A model generated the notes under the pieces. It searched no databases and was not told the DNA's origin. It saw only the letters and a list, made by a program, of their open reading frames with translations. Source: Alopecurus myosuroides (lineage: Eukaryota > Streptophyta > Magnoliopsida > Poales > Poaceae). From it: 64,000 nt of DNA. The position numbers and the translations under genes are program-made. Shown here in pieces: positions 12,853 to 24,652 of the stretch (its first letter is position 1; every line of letters starts with the position of its first letter). The DNA is taken from contig CM054059.1 of the NCBI GenBank assembly GCA_028641055.1, forward strand, positions 437,250,515-437,314,514. The letters are read 5' to 3'.

Positions 12853-14418
12853 TTGATGCACTTTGTTGGGAACCCCAAGAGGAGGGTATGATGAGCACAA
12901 CGGTAGGAGTTTTCCCCTTAGTTAAGAACCAGGGTTGTCAATCCAGTAGGAGAAACAGGACCTTCGGAAGGTTGATTCCACTGACGGTGGTGCTGGCGCT
13001 TCACCGATGTCAGCAACAACGTGGAACCTGCACACAACACAACCAAAATACTTTGCCCCAACGGTACAGTAAGGTTGTCGATCTCACCGGTCTTGCTAAA
13101 AACAAATATTAGACGTATAGTGTGGAAAACAGTGTACGCTTGCAGTAAGTAAAGAAAGCAGGGAATTATTGTGGTTTGTTTAACAGTGTGGAAAATGGAC
13201 CGGGGTTAATAGTTTCACTAGCGGTGTCTCTCCATAAAAGAAAGCATGCTGGGTGAACAAATTACAGCTGGGCAATTGACAAATAGAGTTGCACCATAGT
13301 GCACAATATGACATGAAGATTACTATGATATTTAGTGCGGGCATTACAATAAGATACATAGACCGACATCCATCTGCATCTATGACTAATAATTCACCCT
13401 CAAGGTTATCATCCGAACCCCCTTAGGTATTTAGTTGCAAGCAACAGATAATTGCATTAAACAAAGTGTGTAATGTAAACAATGATTATGCACGCGGGCA
13501 CTCTCACCGCTGTTTTCTCCCTAATGGTAACAACACATCCTCACTCGAGCAAGGCGAAAAGGAGGCATGAACCCACTATCGAGCATAAATACTCCCTCTT
13601 GGAGTCGCTAGCAACTACTTGGCCAGAGTAACCACTAGCAACGGAAAGCATCAAAAGATCACAAATAGCATATGCAAATAAAGACTATAGTCAACTTGGC
13701 ATAAGTTCAATATTCATCGGATCCCAGCAAACACAACATATAGAATTACATAAGATCAATCTCGATCATGATAGGCAGCTCACGAGATCTAAACATGGAG
13801 GCATATGAGGAGAAGACAACCATCTACCTACAGCTATGAACCCGTAGTCCAAGGATGAACTACTCACGCATCACTCCGAAGGCAGGCATGGTGATGTAGA
13901 AGCCTCCAGTGATGATCTCCTCTGCGGCACGGTGCCGGAAATAGCTTCAGAACGCCCCTGGTCTAGGGTTGACGGTGACGGCGGCTGCGGAACTTTTTGG
14001 GGATTTTTTTATCAGGTGTTTAGGGTTTTCCATCCGGGGGGCTTAAAAAGACGAAAGGGCAAAGGCGGTGGAGCTCCAGGGGGCCCACGCCTATAGGTGG
14101 AGCGGCCAAGGAGGGGGCCGCGCCACCCTATGGTGTGGCCCCCCTGTTGTCCCTGTTCGACTCCTCTTCGGTGTTCTGGATGCTTTCGGGGGAAATAGGA
14201 ACTTCGGGCTTTGTGGGGTCCAATTCCAAGAATGTTTGCAGAACAACTTTTCTGAAACAAAAAACAACGGAAAACAGGGAACTGGCACTTGGCATCTTGT
14301 TAATAGGTTAGTCCTGGAAAACGTATAAAAATGCTATAAATAAGGGGGAAAACAAGTTGTAATTGGCAAAATAAGATCATGGAGCATCAGAAATTATAGA
14401 TATGTTGGAGACGTATCA
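12853..14418 (-). repeat. LTR 2 of the array (shared, recombinant LTR)
   Basis: This central LTR serves both internal domains. From 12853 to about 14230 it is nearly identical to LTR 3. From about 14262 to 14360 it instead matches LTR 1 where LTR 3 differs (for example CAACGGAAAACAGGG and GTTAGTCCTGGAAAACG). The last 40 bases agree with LTR 3 again at several sites. The pattern fits an unequal crossover with some conversion. Confidence 0.85.
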
Positions 14419-17074
14419 AGCATCCCCAAGCTTAGTTCCTACTCGTCCTCGAGTAGGTAAACGATAAAACAATAATTTCTGAGGTGACATGCTACTAACA
14501 TAAACTTGATCAATCTAATGTAAAAGCATATGCACGCTTAGATCATAAAACAATAATTTATGAGGATCATGAATAATAATGCAAAGAAAGGTAGACGTTT
14601 GTTTCAGTTATAGAGAAAGCATGCAAAAGTGATATTTAGATAGGCCTTAAGAGTGGGGCAAAACATAAATGCCAGGACACCTTCAAAGTTCATGAGGAAG
14701 ACTAGAACAAATAATATCACATCATGAAGTAATTATTGATGCTTATGGGACAAATGCACATAGAACTCAGAATGGCAAAAATGCTCTCTCAACTGTGCAT
14801 AAAGTTAGAAGATGGAGACTCAACATAAAAGTAAAAGAAAGGCCCTTCGCAGAGGGAAGCAGGGATCACTCATGTTCTAGAGCTTTTATTTTATTAAACA
14901 AAGGTAATAAAAGTTTGACACTCCTCCCATCCATCTTTCACAAACCATGGCTAACTGAATCCTCGGGTGCCTGCCAACAATCACATACCGTGGATGAGTG
15001 TCTATATTTTGGGAGATGTATGCTAATGTCAACTAATGGTAAACGGAAAATATAGTATGTCACAAGCCAACTGGATTCACAAGAGCGGCTCCCATGGTGA
15101 AGGACGCAACTGGTGTAGAAGGTCATCCATCTTTCTTTTTTTTACACAATTATGCTTTGACTGATAAATCAGGGGCAAAAATAGTGAAGAGAATTTGTTT
15201 GCATTAATTTGGGGCTGGGCACCCTGCTGCCAGCTCTTCTATCATTTGGATAAGCGGATGAAGCCGCTAGTCCAGGGTGTGAAATCCAATCAACAAGTGA
15301 GATAAAGATTCTCTATTTACGTCCTCATGAGCAAAAACAGGAACATAAAGCAGGAGTAATTTTGAAGGTTTTAAAGGTAACACATGAGCAATTTACTTTG
15401 GAGTGGCAGTTAAATACCACATGTAGGGATTTATGGTGGACACAATGGGAAAAAATTTGGTTTAAGGGAGTTTGGATGCACGAGTAGAGCTCATACTCAG
15501 TACAGGTGGAGGCTAGCAAAAGACTAGGAGCGACAAATCAAGAGAGCATAAGAGCCATAATCATGCATAGCGACATAGGCATCATTAATTAAAACATAAG
15601 CAGTATCACAAGTTCAAGAACTAAGTGGTCATGGAGGCTATTCGTGACTGGTTTGTAGTCATAAACATGGTGTGAGCATGCGCCAAGTCAACCAAATAAA
15701 ACATTCGAAAGAGAATACCATATATTGATGCTTTACTATGACAAGAACAACTCATGAATCTTTCAATACATATTAAACACTCTCAGATATTTGAGGCTAA
15801 TCATGCTACTCAATAACCACAAGGATTTAAAACTAAAATAACATTTAGCATAGCATGGAAAAGTCCTAGCCACAGTCTATACAAGCTTCTACTAGTACTG
15901 TTATAAATTCTACTTCAAGCAGCAGTTTTCTTTCTCCCAACAAGCACCATACAAAACATGCTTTAACAAAAATACTCTTTATGATACAGAAAGCAAACAT
16001 GAGATTACTCACATAACACTACTAAAACTAACAGCTCTAATAAGAGATGCATGCAAAATAGGAGCTAAATAAATGCAGCAGCTAGACAGAGATTAAGAAT
16101 ACAACGTATTCTCATGAAAAAGCAGAGCGTGTCACTCTCCAATAAAAGAATGCTGGGGTCCAACCAAGATTATTGAAAAAGTAAAAACAAACTGAACGCA
16201 AAAGCAAAAGCAAACTTAAAACAAAAATAAAATACGCTCCAAGTAAAGCACATAAGATGCGACAAAATAAAAAATATAGTTTCACTAGAAGTGACCTGAT
16301 AATTTGTTGATGAAGAAGGGGATGCCTTGGGCATCCCCAAGCTTAGACGCTTGATTCTTCTTGGAATATTTTTGGAGGATGTACCACCAGGGCATCCCCA
16401 AGATTAGTATTTTCACTCTTCTTGATCACATCATATCATCCTCTTCTCGTAACCCTTGAAAACTTCCTTCACATCAAAATTCTCACAATCTTCATTAGCA
16501 ACGTTAGTGCAATTGAAATAATAAATTCACATGGCTCAGTTTCAACACAATTCTAACACTCCAAAAAACATTAGCTACTGTCACAACTTCTTTCAAAACT
16601 TTTTTTCTCAAAAGAATACCAAAAGAAAGAGATTAAGAAGAAAATGCGATAAATGGCAGAAATCTGTCAAAACAGAACAGCAGGTAAAGATCGATTTTGT
16701 AAAAAGTCTTCTGTTGCTCAAATAAAAAAGTGGTCTTCTAAGAACATTTGTGTATATAACTCAGGATTAAGCACAAAAAATCTCAGGTCATTTTGAATTT
16801 CCTGTGATTTTTAACGAAATGAACAGTGGACAGCAAAAATCTGTTTCCTACAAAGAAATCCGAAATATAGTCTCAACTTCCACTAGAGGCTTTACTTGGC
16901 TAAAAAAACTCAAAAGAAAAGATACATAGGGGTTGCTAAGGAAATATACAACACCCAAGTGCAAAGCACACCTAAGAAAACAAAGGAAAATGGGTTGAAA
17001 ACAGCGAAATAAAACGGGTTATCTCCCGGTAGCGCTTTTCTTTAACGCCTTTCAGCTAGGCATAAAAGGGAAAC

Positions 17075-17775
17075 TCAAGTATTTTCAAGTGAAGAAGCAT
17101 CTTTGATACCTTCCTCTAAACCATTATTTGCAGCAATAGGCACTCTAGATGTTTTGGAAGATTCAACATGAAGGTCACTCTTAGCAATTTTCAGCACATA
17201 TTGAGATTTGAGTTTAGCCATCTTAGGAGCATACATGAATCTTTGCTCCTTTCCCACAAAGGATTTCTCCTTTTTGAATTTAAGAGATGAAAAGGTTGAG
17301 CTTAAAGTTTCCATGGCATCCTCTAGTTTACCAATCCTAAAACTTTGATTATCATGAGTGTTGCTAGCTTCTAGAGAAGTGATTCTTTTATCAATAGTAC
17401 CTAGTAATTCATTAACTTTGCTAGCATTATCAAGGAAGATTGATAAGTTCATTTCTAAAGAGTTTAGTTTATCAATAACATCCTCCAAAGTGGTCTCAGT
17501 TTTAACAGTTGTAATGGGGGAGGTGCTCCTACTAAACTTTCAATCAAATTGCAGGCTTCCAAAGCAGGAGTTCCTAGAAAATTTCCACCCGTAAGAGTAT
17601 CTAACACATGCCTATACCAGCCAGAAATACAACCATAAAAATTTCTCAGGAGTATCAAGGTAGAATTTTTTTGTGCACCTCTTATGAGCATCATTTATTC
17701 TATACCAAGCATCTTTTAAACTTTCTCCCCCTTGTTGCCTAAAAGAACGAACCTCTACTTCAGGAATACTCATTT
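17075..17775 (-). pseudogene. gag remnant in internal domain 2
   Basis: Same layout and same broken frames as the copy at 11966-12665, with only a few substitutions. One change shortens a T-run near 17668, so the downstream frame opens further upstream (76 residues instead of 71). Non-functional. Confidence 0.7.
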
Positions 17776-17932
17776 TAGCAGAATAAAGGCAATCAAGTAA
17801 ATAACAACTATGAAGTAAACTATTTTTTTTGTTTTAAATAAAGAGAAGCAAAACAAAACAAAAATAAAAACAAGACAATAAGCAAAATAAAGAGGTTGAA
17901 GTGAGAGACTCCCCTTGCCAGAAGACTTCCTT

Positions 17933-17951
17933 CTCCCCGGCAACGGCGCCA
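17933..17951 (-). promoter_or_regulatory. Primer binding site, tRNA-Asp type (copy 2)
   Basis: Identical to the site at 12825-12843, placed nine bases inside LTR 3. Confidence 0.88.
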
Positions 17952-17960
17952 GAAAAATCC

Positions 17961-19525
17961 TTGATGCACTTTGTTGGGAACCCCAAGAGGAGGGTATCAT
18001 GAGCACAGCGGTAGGAGTTTTCCCCTTAGTTAAGAACCAGGGTTGTCAATCCAGTAGGAGAAACAGGACCTTCGGAAGGTTGATTCCACTGACGGTGGTG
18101 CTGGCGCTTCACCGATGTCAGCAACAACGTGGAACCTGCACACAACACAACCAAAATACTTTGCCCCAACGGTACAGTAAGGTTGTCGATCTCACCGGTC
18201 TTGCTAAAAACAAATATTAGACGTATAGTGTGGAAAACAGTGTACGCTTGCAGTAAGTAAAGAAAGCAGGAAATTATTGTGGTTTGTTTAACAGTGTGGA
18301 AAATGGACCGGGGTTAATAGTTTCACTAGCGGTGTCTCTCCATAAAAGAAAGCATGCTGGGTGAACAAATTACAGCTGGGCAATTGACAAATAGAGTTGC
18401 ACCATAGTGCACAATATGACATGAAGATTACTATGATATTTAGTGCGGGCATTACAATAAGATACATAGACCGACATCCATCTGCATCTATGACTAATAA
18501 TTCACCCTCAAGGTTATCATCCGAACCCCCTTAGGTATTTAGTTGCAAGCAACAGATAATTGCATTAAACAAAGTGTGTAATGTAAACAATGATTATGCA
18601 CGCGGGCACTCTCACCGCTGTTTTCTCCCTAATGGCAACAACACATCCTCACTCGAGCAAGGCGAAAAGGAGGCATGAACCCACTATCGAGCATAAATAC
18701 TCCCTCTTGGAGTCGCTAGCAACTACTTGGCCAGAGTAACCACTAGCAACGGAAAGCATCAAAAGATCACAAATAGCATATGCAAATAAAGACTATAGTC
18801 AACTTGGCATAAGTTCAATATTCATCGGATCCCAGCAAACACAACATATAGAATTACATAAGATCAATCTCGATCATGATAGGCAGCTCACGAGATCTAA
18901 ACATGGAGGCATATGAGGAGAAGACAACCATCTACCTACAGCTATGAACCCGTAGTCCAAGGATGAACTACTCACGCATCACTCCGAAGGCAGGCATGGT
19001 GATGTAGAAGCCTCCAGTGATGATCTCCTCTCCGGCACGGTGCCGGAAATAGCTTCAGAACGCCCCTGATCTAGGGTTGACGGTGACGGCGGCTGCGGAA
19101 CTTTTTGGGGATTTTTTTATCAGGTGTTTAGGGTTTTCCATCCGGGGGGCTTAAAAAGACGAAAGGGCAAAGGCGGTGGAGCTCCAGGGGGCCCACGCCT
19201 ATAGGTGGAGCGGCCAAGGGGGGGCCGCGCCACCCTATGGTGTGGGCCCTCTGTTGCCCCTGTTCGACTCCTCTTCGGTGTTCTGGATGCTTTCGGGGGA
19301 AATAGGAACTTCGGGCTTTGTGGGGTCCAATTCCAAGAATGTTTGCAGAACAACTTTTCTGAAACAAAAAACTGCAGAAAATAGGGAACTGGCACTTGGC
19401 ATCTTGTTAATAGTTTAGTCCCTTAAAACGTATAAAAATGCTATAAATAAGAGAGAAAAAAAGTAGCAATTGGCAAAATAAGATCATGGAGCATCAGAAA
19501 TTATAGATAGGTTGGAGACGTATCA
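17961..19525 (-). repeat. LTR 3 of the array
   Basis: The outer right LTR, the 5' LTR in element orientation. It is nearly identical to LTR 2 except for a cluster of differences in its last 170 bases (for example CTGCAGAAAATAGGG and TTTAGTCCCTTAAAACG). It is followed directly by the second CCTCC. Confidence 0.92.
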
Positions 19526-19530
19526 CCTCC

Positions 19531-20817
19531 CGCCAGAACTCCAACACCGACGCTAAGGTACAGTTTTTATCCTCTTCGATTCGATTTTGCTACAATTCCG
19601 ATGTATTTCTTGCGGATGATTGGACCGATTGTGTAGCTTGGCCGTGTGTGAGTCTCCTATGACCGCATACACGGACATATTGAACGAGATCAGCGTCAAC
19701 ATCGATGAAACCCCCATTGGTGCTTTCGGCTACAGCGAGGCCGAGGAAGGGGTTGACAGTGTCGGCGATGAGGATGATGAGGATGTCGAGGAGATCGAGG
19801 GGTCGGTGTTCACCGCGAGCAAACGGCTGAGGGCGATGAATGGCACACAGTTGGAATATGAGGCCTTGATCAAAGCTTGGGAGGCCATTTCTCACGATGC
19901 CACTACTGGCATGGATCAAACCGGCAAGTGGTACTGGAAAAGGGTCGAGGATCAGTTCTTCCAGATGATGCCTTGATTTGACCAGAACGGAAAAGTGATG
20001 AAAATAACCCCACACACGTATCAGTCACAGCAAGGTCATTGGGATACAATTAAACCGATAGCGAGCCAGTTCTGTGGATTCTTGGAGCAAGTTCGGATAG
20101 CTCCTCCAAGTGGAACAAATGAGGGTAATTATGTGAGCTTACTCTAGTCGAAATTTTAAATTTCTTTGTCATTGTTGTCACGATGATACGGTTTTTGTTT
20201 ATGTATGAACGAATTGCAAAAAAGAGGTACAAAGACATGTCATCTTCCAAGGGCAAGCCATTTCTACTCGATCATTGTTGAGCTTTGCTCCAACGGAGTG
20301 AGAAATAAAAGGCGAGGAAGATGGAACCAAAGAACGGTGAAGTGAACTTGATCGACGACGAGGACAATAATGGGAAAAAAACTATGTGAGACCCGAGGGC
20401 ACGAAAAAGGCCAAAGAGAGACTCAAGTCGCAAGCCGAGGCTACAAACTTGCGGGATGAGATAGACAACATGGTGAAATCCAATAAGTTGTTGACGACCA
20501 AGACTATAGAAGCAAATAAGGAATTGTCTGATAAAAGGGCCGAAGAGAAGAAAAAGAAATGAAAAATGCTCCGGCAAGAGGGGCTGCGCAAAGCCGTTGT
20601 CGAAGAGTAGCTACACAAAGCTGCCATCGAGGAGAACAAGTGCAAAGCTACCATCAAAGTGGAAAGAGCCAATGCCAAGGAGACTAGGGCACTCGCCAAG
20701 TTGCTTGCCGAGGAGAACACGATCGTTATGATGAACCGCTCTGAAATGGATGAAGTGACCTCGAGTGGCACAATATTGCAAGACAGCAAATCCTCGCGCA
20801 TAGAAAGCAATCTATGA
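19531..20817 (+). pseudogene. NAM-associated-domain gene, 3' exons, multiply broken
   Basis: It continues from 7725 after removal of the array. The rest of exon 1 is 19531-19557 with donor AAG|GTACAG. Exon 2, 19637-about 20132, encodes MTAYTDILNEISVNIDE, an acidic stretch, then TQLEYEALIKAWEAIS and WKRVEDQFFQMMP, where TGA replaces a residue at 19974; the same frame goes on through GHWDTIKPIAS. Exon 3, from about 20225, gives RYKDMSSSKGKPFLLDHC, then stops where Trp is expected (two cases), a frame change near 20395, and a Lys/Glu/Ala-rich coiled coil to 20817. This order is the plant NAM-associated C-terminal domain family. The function of those proteins is unclear; some are linked to Harbinger-like elements. 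Here it is a pseudogene. Confidence 0.72.
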
Positions 20818-22811
20818 TTGCGGCATCTGGTGCTGCTGGTGATGGTGGTGGTGTTGTGGCTTGATTTGGTGATCCGTGCCACTTTTGTTTCAAACTGTTC
20901 TGCCTGTTCGTCTTGAACATCCTATTTGTCGCACTTGACCATTCAAACTCTTTTAATTGTCTAACATTTCTCGAAATCGCGATAAATTATGCAAAATGTC
21001 TATAGTTTCAGTTTTTTGGTTTACGGGTTGAAAACTGTTGCACCGTAGCAGTCCTCGTAAAACCGACTGGAGCGCTTTTCGCGATTCCTATCCCGTGTTT
21101 ACAGTTCCGCGGGATAGACTCTGCTAGAGAAGTCTCTTCGTACGGTACAAACTGTCCAAGGATCGTCCAGCAGAAGCAGTTATCGGGAGAAGAGAGAGAA
21201 ATTTTTAAGGGAGTCCAATGTTTTCGTCTCCACCAGCTTAAGCTTTCCTATGTGCTCCCTATGGTATACAAATACAGCCATACAAATACGACCATTTCAT
21301 GCCTCTAAATAAACCTAACATTGCTACTAGTATTGAGACTCGGATAACAATATCACCAAATGCATGATGTAGACATATTTCCTTCTTGGTGACATATTTA
21401 ATCTTGTTCATCTTCAAACTCGAGGCATAAGACTTTATTTTATGTTTATGGATGATATCGGCCATATTTCATATTATTTTCTTCTTTTATTTTTCTCATT
21501 GTTTATTCATCACTCTATTTGCCTAGCGTAGTTTCTATTCAACCACCATCGTTCTTTGTCGCAATGCATGGGAATGGGGCGGGGGGGAAGCACATAGAAC
21601 AAAGACACCTGAGCGAAACATGCTCACTGCAAATTTACACTCATATTTTTAGCCATACATTCACACAACATGATCTCGAAAATCAACACAATTATGCAGA
21701 AAAATACACCTGAAGTCACAACGACCAGAGGATTCGTAAACGTCACGAGCTCCATCTTTCAAATCTAGGTGCCCCAGACCTAGACCCGTGAGTGAGACAT
21801 GCGCATCAACGTCACTGAGCCAGTTTGGGTCGCCATGTCTGGAAGTCTAACCATAGATATATATACACAACATGATTTAGAATTTAGGACTCACAAACCT
21901 ATGTCCCGAATGCATTTCAGAATCCCACTTATTTTATTTCTAAAGCGAGTCAGCATGCATCACACACAGGCTGCTACGCATCCAAATATATACATTGTTT
22001 GACTTCTTTGGCATGTATTCTTTCTTCTTCTTACCCATCTTTTGCATGTATTATATGACCTGTGACAGTTAAGTCGAAATATCAATATATAGATCTGATA
22101 TTACAAACACATGATGATCCACAACGTCACGAGCTCCATCCATCAAATTGAGGCATTTTTTGTTGTTGATAGAAACATTATAACTCTGTTGTATATTTTG
22201 AATCGAGGCATATAAAATCTCCGAGTTTTTTTTTTCCTGAAACGGATAACCCCAGGCTCTACATCAGACTGATGCATACGTTTTTTTTCACTAAAATGTA
22301 ATTGCAAAAGTGACAAAGTACGACAGACCGGTGGCACCGATTTTTCTTCAATGGTAAAGATAAGAAGAAGTCAAAAGATCTCTCTAAAAGAAGGGCACGC
22401 CACTTAGAAAATAGACACCGAACTTTTATTTGTACTTTGCATTATTTGTGCCGGCTACGCTGTATATTGTAGTGGTTGCTTTATTTATAAAAGCGGGACG
22501 AAAGCATGTTTCTTAAAGCAAATAGAATTGCGTTTTTGCAAGCGTGTAGTTTTTTATTTTTTTCAACTAGGCAAAAGATTTGACATTTTCATTAATAAAG
22601 GAAGGACAGTTTAAGAGAGTTTTACATACCACGCGTTGTTTCGGAGCTATCAAGGCACAAATAGACATCTACTCTTATAGTGTTACATTACTCGAGAGAC
22701 GAGGATCTTGTACTTGGGGGAGCCCACGGCTTCCAAATCCAAGTTGGCATCGGGTGCGATTAGAGAAAGGCTTCCCTCTCCTAACCTCTTGAGAGGGAAA
22801 AGAGAGCCACC
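20818..22811. other. Intergenic, no gene seen
   Basis: AT-rich sequence with only short open frames. A motif GTCACGAGCTCCATC occurs at about 21743 and again at about 22125, about 380 bp apart, hinting at an old duplication. No TE ends could be placed. Confidence 0.4.
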
Positions 22812-23107
22812 GCATGTGCGCCAAGTGTCACAGTCATAGAGTTTTGTTGAGTTTTCCCTTTCCCACCCAACGGAGGATGGCACACATTTATTTTTGGATC
22901 CGTTTTTTCAAAACAAAATATCTCTAGGACCGTATTTCGAAATTACAAACCGTTTTCATATTTAGGATTCTCGCGTCGAGATCTACAAAACTAGATCCCA
23001 TGTTGATAGGTTTCGAGAAAAAAATCGGTCTTTGTATACCATGTTGTTTATACTTTATACTTTCGGTAGCGCGGGCGTGTGTGTACACTATGTACACCAT
23101 GTAGCAG

Positions 23108-23285
23108 TGATGCTCGGCTTCGTCTCGCTATTTTTTTACGGCTCGGCTTCGCCTCGATAACCATTTATAAAAATCTTGAAGGGGATACATAGGTCGTTGT
23201 GCGTATTGGTCGAAGCGTGCATTGGTCATAGTGCGTGTTACGGCTCGGCGTTGCTTCGTACTACCGCTCGGCTTCGCCTCGAATA
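23108..23285. repeat. Dispersed GGCTCGGCTTCGCCTCG units
   Basis: Four close copies of GCTCGGCTTCG(C/T)CTCG or a variant occur at about 23114, 23142, 23234 and 23268, separated by unrelated spacers. Each unit is partly self-complementary. No known function. Confidence 0.6.
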
Positions 23286-23299
23286 AAACGTCTACAGCG

Positions 23300-23640
23300 T
23301 TTCATCTAAAAAGTACACACGTGTTGTATCTAAAAAGTATAAAAAAGTAGTTACTAAAAGTATACGAACGCTTGTTTCTAAAAGTATACATGTTGTATGT
23401 GAAAGTATAAAAAAGTTGCTACTGAAAAGTATATAAACGTTGCTCTAAAAATATACTCCCTCCGTCCGGAATTAAATGTCACAAAGTTTGACAAAAGTGG
23501 ATATATCTAACACTAAATTATGTCTAGATACATCCAATTTTGTCAAACTTTGTGACATTTAATTCCGGACGGAGGGAGTACATATTATATGTGAAAGTAT
23601 AAAAAAAATGCTACTAAAAGTATACAAAAACTGTTCTGAA
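23300..23640. repeat. Degenerate AAAAGTATA repeats, 30-40 bp period
   Basis: Units of the form (T/G)AAAAGTATA(C/A)...GTTGTAT recur across this stretch and continue on both sides of the nested Stowaway element, so the MITE inserted into a pre-existing array. Confidence 0.6.
23456..23578. mobile_element. Stowaway-like MITE (Tc1/Mariner), TSD TA
   Basis: It begins CTCCCTCCGTCCGGAATTAA and ends with the inverted copy, a near-complete palindrome of 123 bp, flanked by TA at 23454-23455 and 23579-23580. Confidence 0.93.
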
Positions 23641-23647
23641 AAGTATA

Positions 23648-23900
23648 CGCATGGTGTACCTGGGTGTACGCCGGCCCTTCACTAGGTGTACACCCGTCTG
23701 GGTGTACGTTGGCCCTTCACTGGGTGTACAAAGCGCGTGCCTCCTGTGTATACATCTACATGGGTGTATATCCGCCTGCAACTGGGTGTACAACCGTCTG
23801 TGCGTACACCCGTGGTGCACATGTGTGTACGTCAGCACATGTACTTGGGACGTAGTTCGTTCACTGCACCTGGGCGTACATCCGTGTTGATTCTGAGTGT
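23648..23900. repeat. GGGTGTAC repeats, about 40 bp period
   Basis: TGGGTGTAC or close variants (GTGTAC, TGCGTAC) recur about eight times with Cys/Tyr-rich open frames on both strands. Those frames are a by-product of the repeat and not genes. Confidence 0.6.
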
Positions 23901-24131
23901 ACAAAAAAAAAAGTTTCTCAAAACCTATCAACATGAGATCTAGATTTGAAGATCTCAACGCGACGATCTCACATATGAAAATGGTTCGTAATTTCGAAAT
24001 ACGGTTCAAGAGATATTTTATTTTGAAAAAGGGAATCACGAAATAAATGCGTTCACACCCCACCCGTCCCGTGGGTGGCGAAGGGAAAACCCCCCAAAAC
24101 TCTCTGGTGGCCGCCCTTGTCACACATGCAA

Positions 24132-24652
24132 GCACCCTATGGAGTCTAGGAGAAAGAAGAGCGCGACACTTGTCGCTCCCACAGCGCGCGGGTGACCTTA
24201 GCCATTTTTCTAATGATTTTGGTAGCAATGAGGTGGTGCGACCCAAGAATTGCATCTTGTGGGCCAAGGACTGACGGATATTTCTCGTCTTTGGTGAATT
24301 TCCTGTATCCGGAGTATCAAGGGGTGACTTGTATCCCAAGAATTGCTTGTAGTTTTAGGTATATTTGGAGATGAGCAGGGTGACTTGTATAGATATTTCC
24401 CATACCATTTATCAGGATTAGTTGAAAAGGATTTTAAAACCGTGCTTGTAGGTGATTGGAATGAAAAATAAAGCTAAAAATATATAATATTTCTATATTT
24501 TATTTACATACAAATACATTGTACGATGGAAAATTAACTCATTTATCTAGTGTACAATATATAAAAAAACAAATGCCAAAAATAAAATAAATATATATAA
24601 ACAATACCCTAGAGAAGGTGTTACTCAACACTAGTACACTATATGAATATCT
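24132..24652. other. AT-rich 3' flank of the P450 gene
   Basis: No coding signal. It presumably contains the P450 polyadenylation region in the AT-rich block 24430-24640, but no single signal stands out. Confidence 0.4.

Larger units (their letters stand above)
14419..17960 (-). mobile_element. Internal domain 2 of the array
   Basis: A near-perfect repeat of internal domain 1, with the same purine tract, non-coding stretch, gag remnant and primer site. The (AAAAGC)n tract near 16200 is shorter than its counterpart near 11090. Confidence 0.9.
7726..19525 (-). mobile_element. Tandem Gypsy-type retrotransposon array: LTR-int-LTR-int-LTR
   Basis: Three LTRs of about 1.57 kb (7726-9302, 12853-14418, 17961-19525) separate two nearly identical internal domains of about 3.55 kb (9303-12852 and 14419-17960). 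On the minus strand each LTR starts TGATACGTCTCC and ends GTGCATCAA. Each internal domain has a tRNA-Asp-type primer site next to its right-hand LTR, so transcription would run leftward. Internal domains carry a gag remnant but no protease, reverse transcriptase or integrase, so the family is non-autonomous. One CCTCC duplication flanks the whole assembly, implying duplication of internal domain plus LTR by unequal exchange after a single insertion. The primer site and gag style suggest the Athila lineage. Confidence 0.92.
22812..24131. mobile_element. Long-inverted-repeat (foldback or MULE-like) element
   Basis: The stretch 22900-23045 is inverted at 23893-24033, with shared blocks such as ACCGTATTTCGAAATTAC, TTTTCATAT, CATGTTGATAGGTTT and AAATATCTC. 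Weaker similarity extends outward to about 22812 and 24131 (GAGTTTTG...GTTTTCCCTT...CCACCCA). There is no transposase inside. The centre holds three kinds of short degenerate repeat and a Stowaway MITE. Arms over 140 bp fit a Mutator-like or foldback element. I could not identify a target duplication. Confidence 0.6.

Noticed and set aside
23614..24339. 241-residue minus-strand open frame with Cys/His/Thr-rich sequence
   Set aside because: Produced by the GGGTGTAC repeats and the inverted-repeat arm; low complexity, with no start context or domain.
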